Source: Nageia nagi
Taxonomy: Eukaryota > Pinophyta
Assembly: GCA_050084985.1 (NCBI GenBank)
Contig: JBITNC010000001.1
Coordinates: forward strand, 83,948,001-84,012,000
Length of the DNA stretch: 64,000 nucleotides
Direction: 5' to 3'
The notes under the pieces were generated by a model. That model ran no database searches and was not told where the DNA came from. It was given only the letters and a program-made list of their open reading frames with translations. Each line of letters starts with the position of its first letter. Position 1 is the first letter of the stretch. Below are positions 55,401 through 64,000 of this stretch, in pieces. The position numbers and the translations under genes were made by a program.

Positions 55401-56244
55401 CTTTATAGGAACTAATACTTTCTTAACAACTAAGTTATATACTACAAATTTTTATCTGATCCAAGAATATCTTTATATGACCATGTAAATAATTCAAAAT
55501 AATCATAAAAGGATTGAATCAACTCATTCTACAAAGGTTACTCAAGGAGTTTACCTATTTTTAGGAATTACGGTGTCTCTTGAGAACTAATGTTGACCTC
55601 CTCTATATCTTCATTCAACCAAGTCATTTCTAATTTTTATCATGTGGGAAATTTCAATTCTCCCAACCCATCGATTTTATCCTCCATAGATTCACCAAAG
55701 CAAGCATGCACATCTAGACAATGTTTGTGAGTCCTCTTTTCATGTCAAGTTGGATATTTAGTTCTAGCACCCATAGATTCTAAGAAAGCATCATAATTCT
55801 CAAACAATTCTATAGCATGTTTTATATCTTCATCATCTATTTCAAATTCAATAGCAAAGCAATTTTGATCATCTCTTATCCATTCATCTTCTTGCATTAA
55901 TAATGAATGACTAACCTGACTATTGTGGTCATCTCCATGATATGGGACAATGCAATATTTGTTTTCCTCTATGATTTATTCTAGAGAGGATCATTAGCAA
56001 TCTTTATGGATCCTAGACGATCATGGATGGTCCTTTTTTGAGCCTCCTACCATCCATCCAAATCTCTCTCTATACTGATATTATTGACATCTATGATAGT
56101 GTACGAATCAAATATGATATCTTTAACATTGATTTTTTGTAACATTTTTTTGTAAATATGATCATTCTTAGCTAGTATAGCCTCATATTCTACATCATAT
56201 GGAATAACTCTCTTAGGGAGAACATAATTGCATTGCTTGGCTAT
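55401..56244 (-). other. Protease-RT linker of Element 5
   Basis: Decayed coding sequence matching the acidic linker of Element 6 (46055-46375), for example minus-strand C-F-A-I-E-F-E-I-D-D-E-D-I near 55850. A palindrome copy lies at about 56013-56033, where Element 6 has 45947-45965. No separate gene. Confidence 0.6.
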
Positions 56245-56680
56245 CTACTTATCTACTTCTACCTTGTAAACATTTCCTTCAAAACAAAATTTGAAACATC
56301 TATGCAAAGTGGATGCTACTCCTTCCATGTCATCTATCCAAGGTATTCCAAGAATAAAATTAAAAGAAAGTTTTCCATCTATAATGTAGAAGAGGGTTTG
56401 AAGCACGTTGTTTCCCACTTTGATTAGAAGTGTGATGATTTTTGCACATTTTCTTGGAACACCATCAAAACCCTTAACTCTCATAGTAATCTCTTCTCTT
56501 GGAGGTAACAAATTTGGATCAAACTATGAAAACAAGTTAGTGGTGGTAATATTCAAAGCTACCCCACCATCTATTAATGATATTTTAACTATATTACAAA
56601 AGATATTCACTTTAATAAATAATGGTGGATGTAACTAGATCACATCCTTGCTAGGTCTTTCATTAGGGTGAAAAGTGATA
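56245..56680 (-). pseudogene. Aspartic protease of Element 5
   Basis: Minus strand: L-H-P-P-L-F-I, then S-L-I-D-G-G-V-A-L-N-I-T near 56590, an intact D-G-G active-site loop of plant Tat type, then R-V-K-G-F-D-G and F-I-L-G-I-P-W-I-D-D-M near 56340 (R of GRPW changed to I). One stop near 56523. It processes the polyprotein. Confidence 0.82.
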
Positions 56681-56871
56681 ACATCCCCTTTGCTCCATAT
56701 TTCTACCTTTTTCACAAAAGAAGTGATTGAGATGTTCCTATCTATCTGACTATTCTTGAAAATATGATTCATCATTTCTATATGAGGTTCTAAAATTTGA
56801 AGTAATTCAAACAAACTAACCTTTTCTTATGTGTTCTTGAGTTGCTTAATAAGGTTAAAATTTCTTGGATC

Positions 56872-58111
56872 TTAAGGAAGCTCTTTTTCACATGTGATAG
56901 GATTTGTTGCTGCTCTTGATCTTCCTCTTATAAGTGTTGCACATACTTCTTCATGGAAAATTACATTGGCATGTTGTTCTTCCTCTATATCTTTAACTCT
57001 AGTAGGAAAAACATAGAATCCATCCTCTATAAGCCTTTGTATTTTGTTTTTTAGGCCTCCACACCCATTAGTGGCATACCCCTTAGTTTGATGATATTTA
57101 TAATATCTATCTTCTTTGTACCATGCTGGCCTCTGTACTAATTCATCTTCCTCTCTCTTAGGTAAAGGCTGTAATAATCCCTTTGCCATTAGATCTTTCA
57201 AGATAAACCTAGGAGGTATAGAAAACTTTATAAATTTCCTTTCTTTCTTTTAATATGCCTTTTCTACCACATGAATGGATTTATCTTTCTTTAGTGATTG
57301 TAGTTGCTTATATTTGGCCTTAGGTTTGTCATCATCTCGATACTTCACAAGCCCTAATTTCACAAGGACTTTTTCTTTTTCCAATAACTTATATGTCATA
57401 TTAGAAAATGCTCTAAGTGTATAATCAATTATATAAGATTATAAGGATAATATGATAGCATCCTTGAAAATATTATTTACCTCTTTTTTCAGTGAGCTTT
57501 GTTTTGATTTGGTGCCATGTCTTCTTGAATCACATAACACACTTTTCAAGATTCTCATTACTACCTTGCCACATAGCATATAGATTTGAAACCATGATTT
57601 CATGCTTGATATTGTGTTTATACTATTCTAGAAACAAGTTTCTCAATTCTCAAAATGATGTAACTAACCTTTCAAGTAGAGAATAGAACCATTCACAAGC
57701 CTCTTCTTCCAAACTATGAGGAAAGAAACTTTCTTGTAATATTGAATCCACACTAATTTTGAGCTCACACTCATCTTTAAACCCTTGTAAATGTCTCCTA
57801 GGATCTCCTTCCCCACTAAACTTACAAAACTTGGGATCTTTAAAATTTGGTGGTGGCATGCATACATGGATCTCATCACATAAAGGACTACTAAGCTCAA
57901 TTGAATTATTTGGCTAAACTGATCCTCCTGCTAATTGATTAATCTATCTTTGAATACCCTCAATATTAGCCTAAATGTTATCAGTGTTACTTACATCACC
58001 ATGTTTGGATTCTTATTTAAGTACTTCTAGTCCATCATGTTTAATATCTCCCAAGAGCTCATTAAGATCACTTCTCAAAAGACTTCACAAGAATACTCTT
58101 AACTGATCCAT
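56872..58111 (-). pseudogene. gag of Element 5
   Basis: ATG at 58111 (M-D-Q-L-R-V-F-L), as in Elements 6 and 7. The capsid core is open at 57859-57650 (F-S-G-E-G-D-P-R-R-H-L-Q-G-F, F-F-P-H-S-L-E-E-E-A). The knuckle region at about 57100 reads Y-x2-H-x4-Y-x4-C, so two of four metal ligands are lost. At the position of the stop shared by Elements 6 and 7, this copy keeps glutamine (CAA, near 57303). About ten stops and at least one frameshift. Confidence 0.85.
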
Positions 58112-58150
58112 GTCTAAAACAACTCACAAAACTATTTATTAGTCCTAACT

Positions 58151-58166
58151 AAAACCTTAGGGTTTT
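58151..58166 (-). other. Leader palindrome of Element 5 (degraded)
   Basis: Plus-strand AAAACCTTAGGGTTTT between the primer site and the gag ATG. It has lost one C relative to the Element 6 palindrome. Confidence 0.6.
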
Positions 58167-58183
58167 AGCACAACTACTTATGA

Positions 58184-58202
58184 TTTCACATTGGGTTCAC
58201 CA
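58184..58202 (-). promoter_or_regulatory. Primer-binding site of Element 5
   Basis: Minus-strand TGGTGAACCCAATGTGAAA, three bases inside the 5' LTR. A diverged version of the Element 6 and 7 site. Confidence 0.78.
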
Positions 58203-58205
58203 AAA

Positions 58206-58991
58206 TGTTTACAAATAAAAGTGTATTCAAGAATGCAAATAATTGAAATATCTATAGTCCCAAAAGATACATATATCTATTTGTAAATTCTGAGCTAACA
58301 GATAGCAATTTATAATAAGACAAGATGATATAGAAGATAATGAATAACTAGAATTGAAATGACATTACCAAACAAGATTGAATTTATGTACTTACCTCAT
58401 TGAGTGTAACTAATATGGATGAATAGAAGATGTTAATTAAGCCTCAATAAATAGAATCTACACCCAAAGTTGTGTGAAGTGAGATGATCCAAAAAGAGGG
58501 CTACAGGTGATCTATTTCATGCTCAGAAGGAGCATCAGTGGTATACTTTCATCTATAGGGAGCACAGTGTTCTTCATTAGACTATATTCCATTCCAAACT
58601 AACTCTATGCCTCCACATGAAGTCTCAATGGTCTCAATTCAATACATAGATAAGCTTAGAATTGTTAGGATGCTTGCATAAGAAAGTACACAAACCTAGC
58701 CTTGAATGGTGATGTCAAGATACACCTAAAAGATTGCCATCATCAAGACCAAATATGGGATCATGTATCTCCTTTATGTGGACTTACTATTAGATCCCTA
58801 TTCATATAGATAATAATATGACCTACTGCTTAGGTTAGTGTGTACCTACATAAATAAGAATATAGTAAGTTGATGATATATATTGATCATATCCAAAATA
58901 TCTTAAATATTCTTAAACTAGACATATAAGTTCAAGCACATATTTCCTAATGTATTAAATTAAAGGTATAAACTAATTTTATGCAATAACA
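58206..58991 (-). repeat. Element 5, 5' LTR
   Basis: 786 bp, minus-strand start TGTTATTGCATAAAATTAG and end TTTGTAAACA. Partner of 33853-34641. Confidence 0.9.
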
Positions 58992-58996
58992 CTTAG
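58992..58996. repeat. Target-site duplication of Element 5, right copy (CTTAG)
   Basis: Identical to 33848-33852. Element 4 coding sequence resumes here. Confidence 0.9.
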
Positions 58997-60290
58997 TTAT
59001 CAATTTTATATCTATTCCTAGGAGGTACAATTAAATAGCAGATGCACTTATTGGTAGAGTGGCCCATCATAACCCTGTTCATTACAAAAGAGGAATCCTT
59101 AAAGTCAAAGTTCAATGTAGACCATTAGTGCTTGATGTTGCAATCTTTTGGCAAGTGTTTGATTCTGATGAGCATATTATGAATTTCCTATTGGATGAAA
59201 TAGTAGCTCACACTCTTGGTATTTGAGAATTACCTGATAGATTCCAATAGTTAGATGTTATTTAACTCAAAAATAATCTCATACCAAAAGGTTTACTCTC
59301 TTTTAAAATAATATTTGATTCAAAAGATGTTCAAAAAGCTAGATCTTTGGCCATTTAAAAGCAAAGTCATGTTGAGCTAGAAATAGAACCTAAAAAGTAT
59401 ATAAAGGTTGGATCAAAATGTTTTGATGAATAGAAGGAATTCATGTCTTAGATTTATCGTGAGTTCTCAAAAGCATTTGTCTGAACTTATGATGACTTGA
59501 AGACATGAAAAAGTGTTATCCAACACACCATTGAGCTTGAACTAGAAGCCAAACCATATAGGAAAAAATAAAGGTCAATCAACCCAAAAATAGAAGAAAC
59601 TATGAAGTAAAAATTGAACAAACTACTTAATTCTAGAATAACCTATCTCATTAAGCATTCTTTTTGGGTTGCAAATCTAGTTCTAGTTAGAAAGAAAAGT
59701 GGGAAAATCAAATTATGTGTTGATTTTAGAACTTAAATCAAGTGTCTCTTAAATATAATTATCCTCCCCCACTAATGAAATAAATCCTATATTCAATAGC
59801 TAGAGCTTGCTATTTTTCAATGATTGATGGCTACTTAGGATTCAACTAGATATAGGTAAAAGATGAGGATTAGTACAAAATTGCATTCACAACCAAATGG
59901 AGGATGTTTACTTTTCAAAGAATGCCATTTGGTCTTTCTAATGTTGGAGCTACTTTTCAAAGAACCATGGATCATGCATTTAGAAATTTGATAAATAAGA
60001 TTATCTTAGTTTACATGGATGATATCATGGTATTTTCTAAGAGTAGACAAGATCTTTTACAACACCTTATACAAGTGTTTGAAAAATATGTATAGTTTGG
60101 GATTTCAATAAACCTTAAAAAGTCTTTTTTTATGGTTAACCAAAGAAAAGTAATTGGGCACATCATCTCAAACAAGAGATTAGTAATCAACCTTGATAGA
60201 GTGAAAGCTATTTATGTATTACCACTCCCTTCCAACAAGAAAGCCTTGCAATCATTCCTTGGTCAAATCAATTTTGTGTACAAAATTCAT
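58997..60290 (+). pseudogene. aRH-RT linker and reverse transcriptase of Element 4
   Basis: The first 200 bp carry I-A-D-A-L-I-G-R-V-A, the end of the RNase H fold, and F-W-Q-V-F-D-S-D-E-H-I. RT starts near 59500: I-Q-H-T-I-E-L-E-L, F-W-V-A-N-L-V-L-V-R-K-K-S-G-K-I, L-C-V-D-F-R, then the open piece 59904-60095 with M-P-F-G-L-S-N-V-G-A-T-F-Q-R and the catalytic box Y-M-D-D-I-M-V-F-S-K near 60015. It ends with F-L-G-Q-I-N-F-V near 60265. More than ten stops. It belongs to a different Tat subfamily from Elements 5-7, judged by MDD against VDD and by domain order. Confidence 0.85.
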
Positions 60291-60900
60291 CAATGATTCT
60301 TCAAAAATTGTATCTACAATCATTATAATGTTAAAGAAATGCTATATTTTCTTGGTTAGATGAATCAAAGCAAACCTTTTAGGAGATTAAAAAGGTCATA
60401 ATAGAAGCTCCTATTCTAAAAAATATTGATATGTTAAGAGATTTCATCATGTATGCATATGGAGAAGAGAAAAGCATTACTACAATTTTAGCATAGAAAG
60501 ACAATAAGAAACAAGAATATTTGATTGCCTTTCATAGTCAAATATTGCATCAACATTAGAAAAGGTATTCATTTATTGAAAACCAAGTATTTTCTATAAT
60601 GAAAAAACTTAAGAAATTTAAGCATTATGTGTCCCATAATAAAATACTTGTATTGACTATTCACCTAAATATAAGAAATTATGTTATATAAGGAGACTTG
60701 GGTGAAGGAAAGGCTGGTTGGATTACTAAAATAATGGAGTATGATATAGAAATTAAACCAACCAAAATTATCAAAGGCTAAGCTTTATGCAAAAATATAG
60801 TAGAAGGTTCTCACATGATTGCTATCATAGAAGATGAACAATAGCTTAATGAAGAAAGTGATTGGATTAAGAAGATTATTTTTTATTTTAAAATTGGTAA
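60291..60900 (+). pseudogene. RNase H of Element 4
   Basis: Through stops and frameshifts the strand reads E-A-P-I-L, a D-F-I-M-Y-A-Y-G-E-E-K stretch, H-S-Q-I-L-H, Y-S-F-I-E-N-Q-V-F-S, and H-Y-V near 60625, in the order of a Ty3 RNase H. The catalytic aspartate position is not preserved. Confidence 0.65.
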
Positions 60901-62092
60901 ATGTCTTGAATATATAGATAGATTTCATAGGAGATTTAGGATTCAAGATTTAATATTTATGATGATAGATGACTATCTTTATATGAAAAGCTTTGATTAG
61001 ACCTTATTAAGATGTGTAACTCATGATGAAGCCCAAAGAATATTGTATTAATTTTACTATGGATTTTTTGGAGGCCATTATATTGGACTAACTATTGTAG
61101 CAAAAATATTATAGGCCAGGTACTATTGGCCTACCATATTTCAAGGTTTATTTAAAATTTCTATGGAATGTGATAGGTGTAGCAGATTTGTGGGTAAAAG
61201 GAGACAAGTAGCTATGCCCCTCAAACTTGTGGTGGTTGAAGAGCCTTTTCAACAATGGGGTCTAGACTTAATTAGTATTCTAAATCTTTATTCCTTAGTT
61301 GACAATAAGTTTATCTTGATTGCAATTGATTATTTTAATAGATGGTCTAAAGTTATGCCATGCAAAAATGGATATCAAGAGGTAGTGATAGAAATGATCA
61401 AAAGAATAATCACTTACTTCAAAATCCCATAAACTATTATCTCATATAGTGGTTTTAAATTCATTGGATCCAATTTGTATAACTTTGTTGCTAAATATAG
61501 GATCTATTGGCTATTCTCTTCAAATTATTACCCATACAATAATGGGTTAGCCAAGTTAACTAACAAGAACCTGACCTAGAACAATTGAAAGGAATCTTAG
61601 ATAATGGAATACATAATTAGACTATGCATTATGTGCAAATAGAAGTAATATTAAATTAATAATAAAGACATCCCCATATGCATTGGTGTACAATAAAAGA
61701 CCTGTATTACAAATACATATTGAGTTACTAAAAATTCTATAAGAACTAGAAGACTATGACTTTAAACCACTACAAATAAGGTTTAATCAGCTTCTCAAGC
61801 TAGAGGAAGGCTGAAACAAAGCATATGAGTCATTCTCACATCACTAGTAAATAGTTAAAAAATGATTTGAAAAGAAGAAGTCTTTTTAAGTAAAGTTTGA
61901 AATAGAAGACATTATCCTCAAATGGGATGAAGAAAGAGTAAAACTTGAGAAGCATTAAAAGTTTGACTCCCTATGGAGCGAGCCCTACATCATCACTCAA
62001 GTTATGCAAAGCAACATATTCAAGTTGCAAGATATCAACTTGTCCCACAAACTACCTATCTTTATTTATAGGATCTATTTAAAGAATTATTG
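60901..62092 (+). pseudogene. Integrase of Element 4
   Basis: The zinc domain near 61020-61190 shows H-D-E-A, G-F-F-G-G-H-Y-I-G, Y-Y-W-P-T-I-F and C-D-R-C. The core in the open piece 61163-61432 has W-G-L-D-L-I-S (first D near 61266) and A-I-D-Y-F-N-R-W-S-K. Beyond 61430 the second aspartate is mutated (ISYSG for DNG). The C-terminal region to 62092 has F-D-S-L-W-S-E-P-Y-I-I and F-K-L-Q-D, closing with R-I-Y-L-K-N-Y and a stop. Confidence 0.78.
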
Positions 62093-62656
62093 AGTGATAG
62101 GGTGATTTCATAACACCCATGAAAAATTGTATAGTGTATATAGCCCTTAAAAAATAATTTACCTTATATTTGTACATACTTTAAGAATAACACATTCTTC
62201 AATATAGTAGGTAGTTGTTAATGTTGAGCATTAATTCAACATGGTATGAGGTTAGTATTGATATGCTGCCAAGCCATCAATCAATAAGATATCATTTAAG
62301 GTAAGATTTCCTCAAATCTCTCAAACCACCATGCCTTACCTTAGATTAATATTAGCATGCTCTAAATTGATCTATTCCAACTTATTACCCATCAATCCAT
62401 ACAATGTGTGGATTTTGACACCCCAAGCATTAAATGCCATAAAGAAATATCTATCACAAGCCTTGGATGAATAAAACATTCCCCTTACCTCCCTATTTAA
62501 TAATCAATCATTTTGAGCACACAATATTTAGAAGCAACCAAAGCCTAGAGTTTATACAACAAATTGAGAAAGGGAGGAAAGAGTAGGAGTAATACTTCAT
62601 AGAAATATTTAAGGTAATATATGCAAGCTTGAGGTTCCAAGAGGATCACAAAAACC
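62093..62656. other. Non-coding stretch between the integrase and the unknown ORF
   Basis: No domain. CCCTATTTAATAATCAATC near 62490 could be a weak core promoter for the following frame. No LTR similarity to 29257-30891 was detected by eye. Confidence 0.45.
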
Positions 62657-63880
62657 ATGATGGTATCTAAACCATCAACCCCAAGTAAACTATGAAAGTA
62701 GATGCTAACCTAATTGGAATCTAGAATGAATACCTTGAGAATGCTCCTAAGGTCAACTAGATCAAAATGGGGGTGATAAACCACATTGATACATAGAGGG
62801 TTGATCCCAAGTGAAGCATCTTATAGCATATGAAGATTAAGGTTGTGTGTAAAGGGAATTCATTGGTGCATGCAAAGAAAGATATCATGATCAATGAGGG
62901 TATAGCCTATTATGTGCCCTATGAGTCATACACTTTCTCTGAGCTATTGTATTCGATGGCACATAGGCATAGCTAATAGGGATATAAGATGGTGCTATTA
63001 AAATACTAACAACAAGGAGGATTGTCTAAGTCAAACCTAGAACTAATACTAGATGACTACTCCCCTTAGCCCATTATTCAAGCATTTTCTATCCTAGCTA
63101 ATTAGATATTTCATGTAAAGAAACAAATTGATTTAAAAAGAGAAAAGAATGATTTTTATAGGAATGAGAAAGAAATGTTGAATTGGATAGGTGAAAGGTA
63201 CCTAGGAAGTAGAAATACAAAGATCTAGCTAAGTTATGAAATCACCTTGTTTGAAAAGGTGTGAGATAGAAAGGTGTTGCAATCATTGGTGGTCATCTTG
63301 GGAAAGAAGACCCAAATTGAAGCGAATGAAGCCATGTTGAGGATGGCATACAATATTATAGATACACATGTATGTTACCAATTCCTTGCTTTTATTTTTA
63401 ATGAGATAAGGAGGTGTCTATTTAAAATTGAAAAATTAGATTTCAAATATTCTTCATATCTTTGGTGGCTATTAGTCCATCAAAATCTTGAAAAATTGGT
63501 GGAAGGAGGATTGCAAATCTAGCTTGCTACCCTAGCACTAGATCAACTCTAATTGATTTGAGGGTACTAGTATTAACCAAATTGCATGGATCATATTATG
63601 AGTTCATGTATAAATTCTACACACCAATGGTGCATATTATGACTAAGAATCCTCCTAGTAGACTATGCCAGAGCACCATGCAGGAGCTAGAAGGGGGAAA
63701 CAAAATTGGTAATTGGTATTTTCTAAAATATCACACTATACTTATAAGGTATGGGTATTTTGAGAAACCCTTTTTCTTACCTAAATATGTAACTATCCAA
63801 TTATATTCTATAGAGAGGGGTAGGAAAATGTGTTCTATAGAATCTATGTATGGGTCTAGGGTAACTTCAAACCCATAATA
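62657..63880 (+). pseudogene. Large unrecognised coding region, over 400 codons, broken by stops
   Basis: From ATG 62657 the plus strand gives a coherent protein through about a dozen stops and a few frame changes: P-S-T-P-S-K-L, I-H-I-D-T-x-R-V-D-P-S-E-A-S-Y, A-Y-Y-V-P-Y-E-S-Y-T-F-S-E-L-L-Y, N-W-I-G-E-R-Y-L-G-S-R-N-T-K, L-Q-S-L-V-V-I-L-G-K-K-T-Q-I, then an open stretch 63558-63878 with K-L-H-G-S-Y-Y-E-F-M, N-P-P-S-R-L-C-Q-S-T-M-Q-E-L-E-G-G and W-Y-F-L-K-Y-H. Composition and steady similarity of frame across stops indicate a real protein. I recognise no domain; it is neither gag nor pol. It lies 565 bp after the Element 4 integrase on the same strand. It may be a sense accessory ORF of Element 4 or the first ORF of another element. 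It is not clear whether it continues past the right edge. Confidence 0.6.
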
Positions 63881-64000
63881 GATATACTAGCTACTATAAA
63901 AGATTTCACTTTGTTAGAAATAGGTTGTAATGATAGCATAGATGATTTTAGTGTACATAAATTCAAATTAGACATGGTAGAAGCCCCATGGATGTGTGAC
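63881..64000. other. Right edge
   Basis: 120 bp with no independent feature. It may continue the preceding decayed frame. Confidence 0.4.

Larger units (their letters stand above)
33853..58991 (-). mobile_element. Element 5: Tat-type Ty3/gypsy element, minus strand, inserted in Element 4
   Basis: LTRs at 33853-34641 and 58206-58991, with a CTTAG duplication. The primer-binding site at 58184-58202 and polypurine tract at 34642-34656 show minus orientation. The genes from right to left are gag (58111-56872), protease (56680-56245), RT and RNase H (55400-54180), aRH (54010-53562) and integrase (53380-52250). The 3' non-coding part with tandem repeats (52060-51800) follows, then the Element 6 insertion, then only 37 bp before its own 3' LTR. 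Without the nested DNA it is about 8.4 kb. Gag, primer site, polypurine tract and leader hairpin are shared with Elements 6 and 7, so it belongs to the same family. All frames carry stops. Confidence 0.92.
29257..62092 (+). mobile_element. Element 4: Tat-type Ty3/gypsy element, outermost shell of the nest
   Basis: The coding order on the plus strand is gag (31260-32900), protease (32930-33340), aRH (33541-33840), then, after the 25-kb Element 5 insertion, linker, RT (59500-60290), RNase H (60290-60800) and integrase (60980-62092). Rejoining at the CTTAG duplication is coherent: the sequence left of the insertion is aRH, and that right of it is the aRH-RT linker with W-Q-V-F-D-S-D-E. The aRH stands ahead of RT, unlike Elements 5 and 6 where it follows RNase H. 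All frames are full of stops, as expected for the oldest layer. The 3' LTR was not found; it may lie beyond the window or be too diverged. Confidence 0.75.

Overview
This window is plant nuclear DNA with no intact host gene. It is an AT-rich graveyard of LTR retrotransposons, most of them decayed. The evidence for a plant is: Ty3/gypsy elements of Tat type with a second, archaeal-type RNase H (aRH); gag zinc knuckles of the plant C-x2-H-x4-H-x4-C form; a copia-type element primed by initiator tRNA-Met; and a captured plant mobile domain (PMD) gene. Old nested insertions and heavy CAA/CAG-to-stop decay suggest a very large genome such as a conifer's. That is inference; the species cannot be fixed from this sequence.

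Layout. (1) 1-2106: no supported feature. (2) Element 1, 2112-13539, minus strand: 849-bp LTRs, TSD CTACT, a long gag-protease frame with an unusual N-terminal extension, and no reverse transcriptase or integrase. (3) 13545-19177: degraded retroelement sequence with a plus-strand gag remnant (16290-17560) and, antisense to it, the tail of another ORF (18717-19110). (4) Element 2, about 19178-28680: 1.29-kb LTRs, little coding content. Its right LTR is split by Element 3 (23221-27923), a non-coding copia-type element with TSD AAGAG. (5) From about 29.3 kb to 62.1 kb, four elements stacked like Russian dolls. Element 4 (plus; gag, protease, aRH, then RT, RNase H, integrase) is split by Element 5 (33853-58991, minus, TSD CTTAG). 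Element 5 is split by Element 6 (34679-51418, plus, TSD ACTAG). Element 6 is split inside gag by Element 7 (36767-44975, plus, TSD AAGAG). (6) 62657 to the right edge: a decayed coding region of more than 400 codons that I do not recognise.

Elements 5, 6 and 7 form one family. They share a primer-binding site (TGGTGAACCCGACGTGAAC or close), a polypurine tract (AAAGTGGGGCATC), a palindromic leader (AAAACCCTAAGGGTTTT), gag sequence, tandem arrays ahead of the polypurine tract, and a dispersed palindrome around AGGACCRCC/GGYGGTCCT. Elements 5 and 6 carry gag, protease, RT, RNase H, aRH and integrase in that order, all with stops. Element 7 has gag only. In place of pol it carries an antisense gene with its own TATA box, three exons, two introns and a PMD. 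This is the most interesting object in the window.

The nesting gives relative ages: Element 4 is older than 5, 5 older than 6, and 6 older than 7. All reading frames contain stops or shifts, so nothing here looks able to move by itself today.
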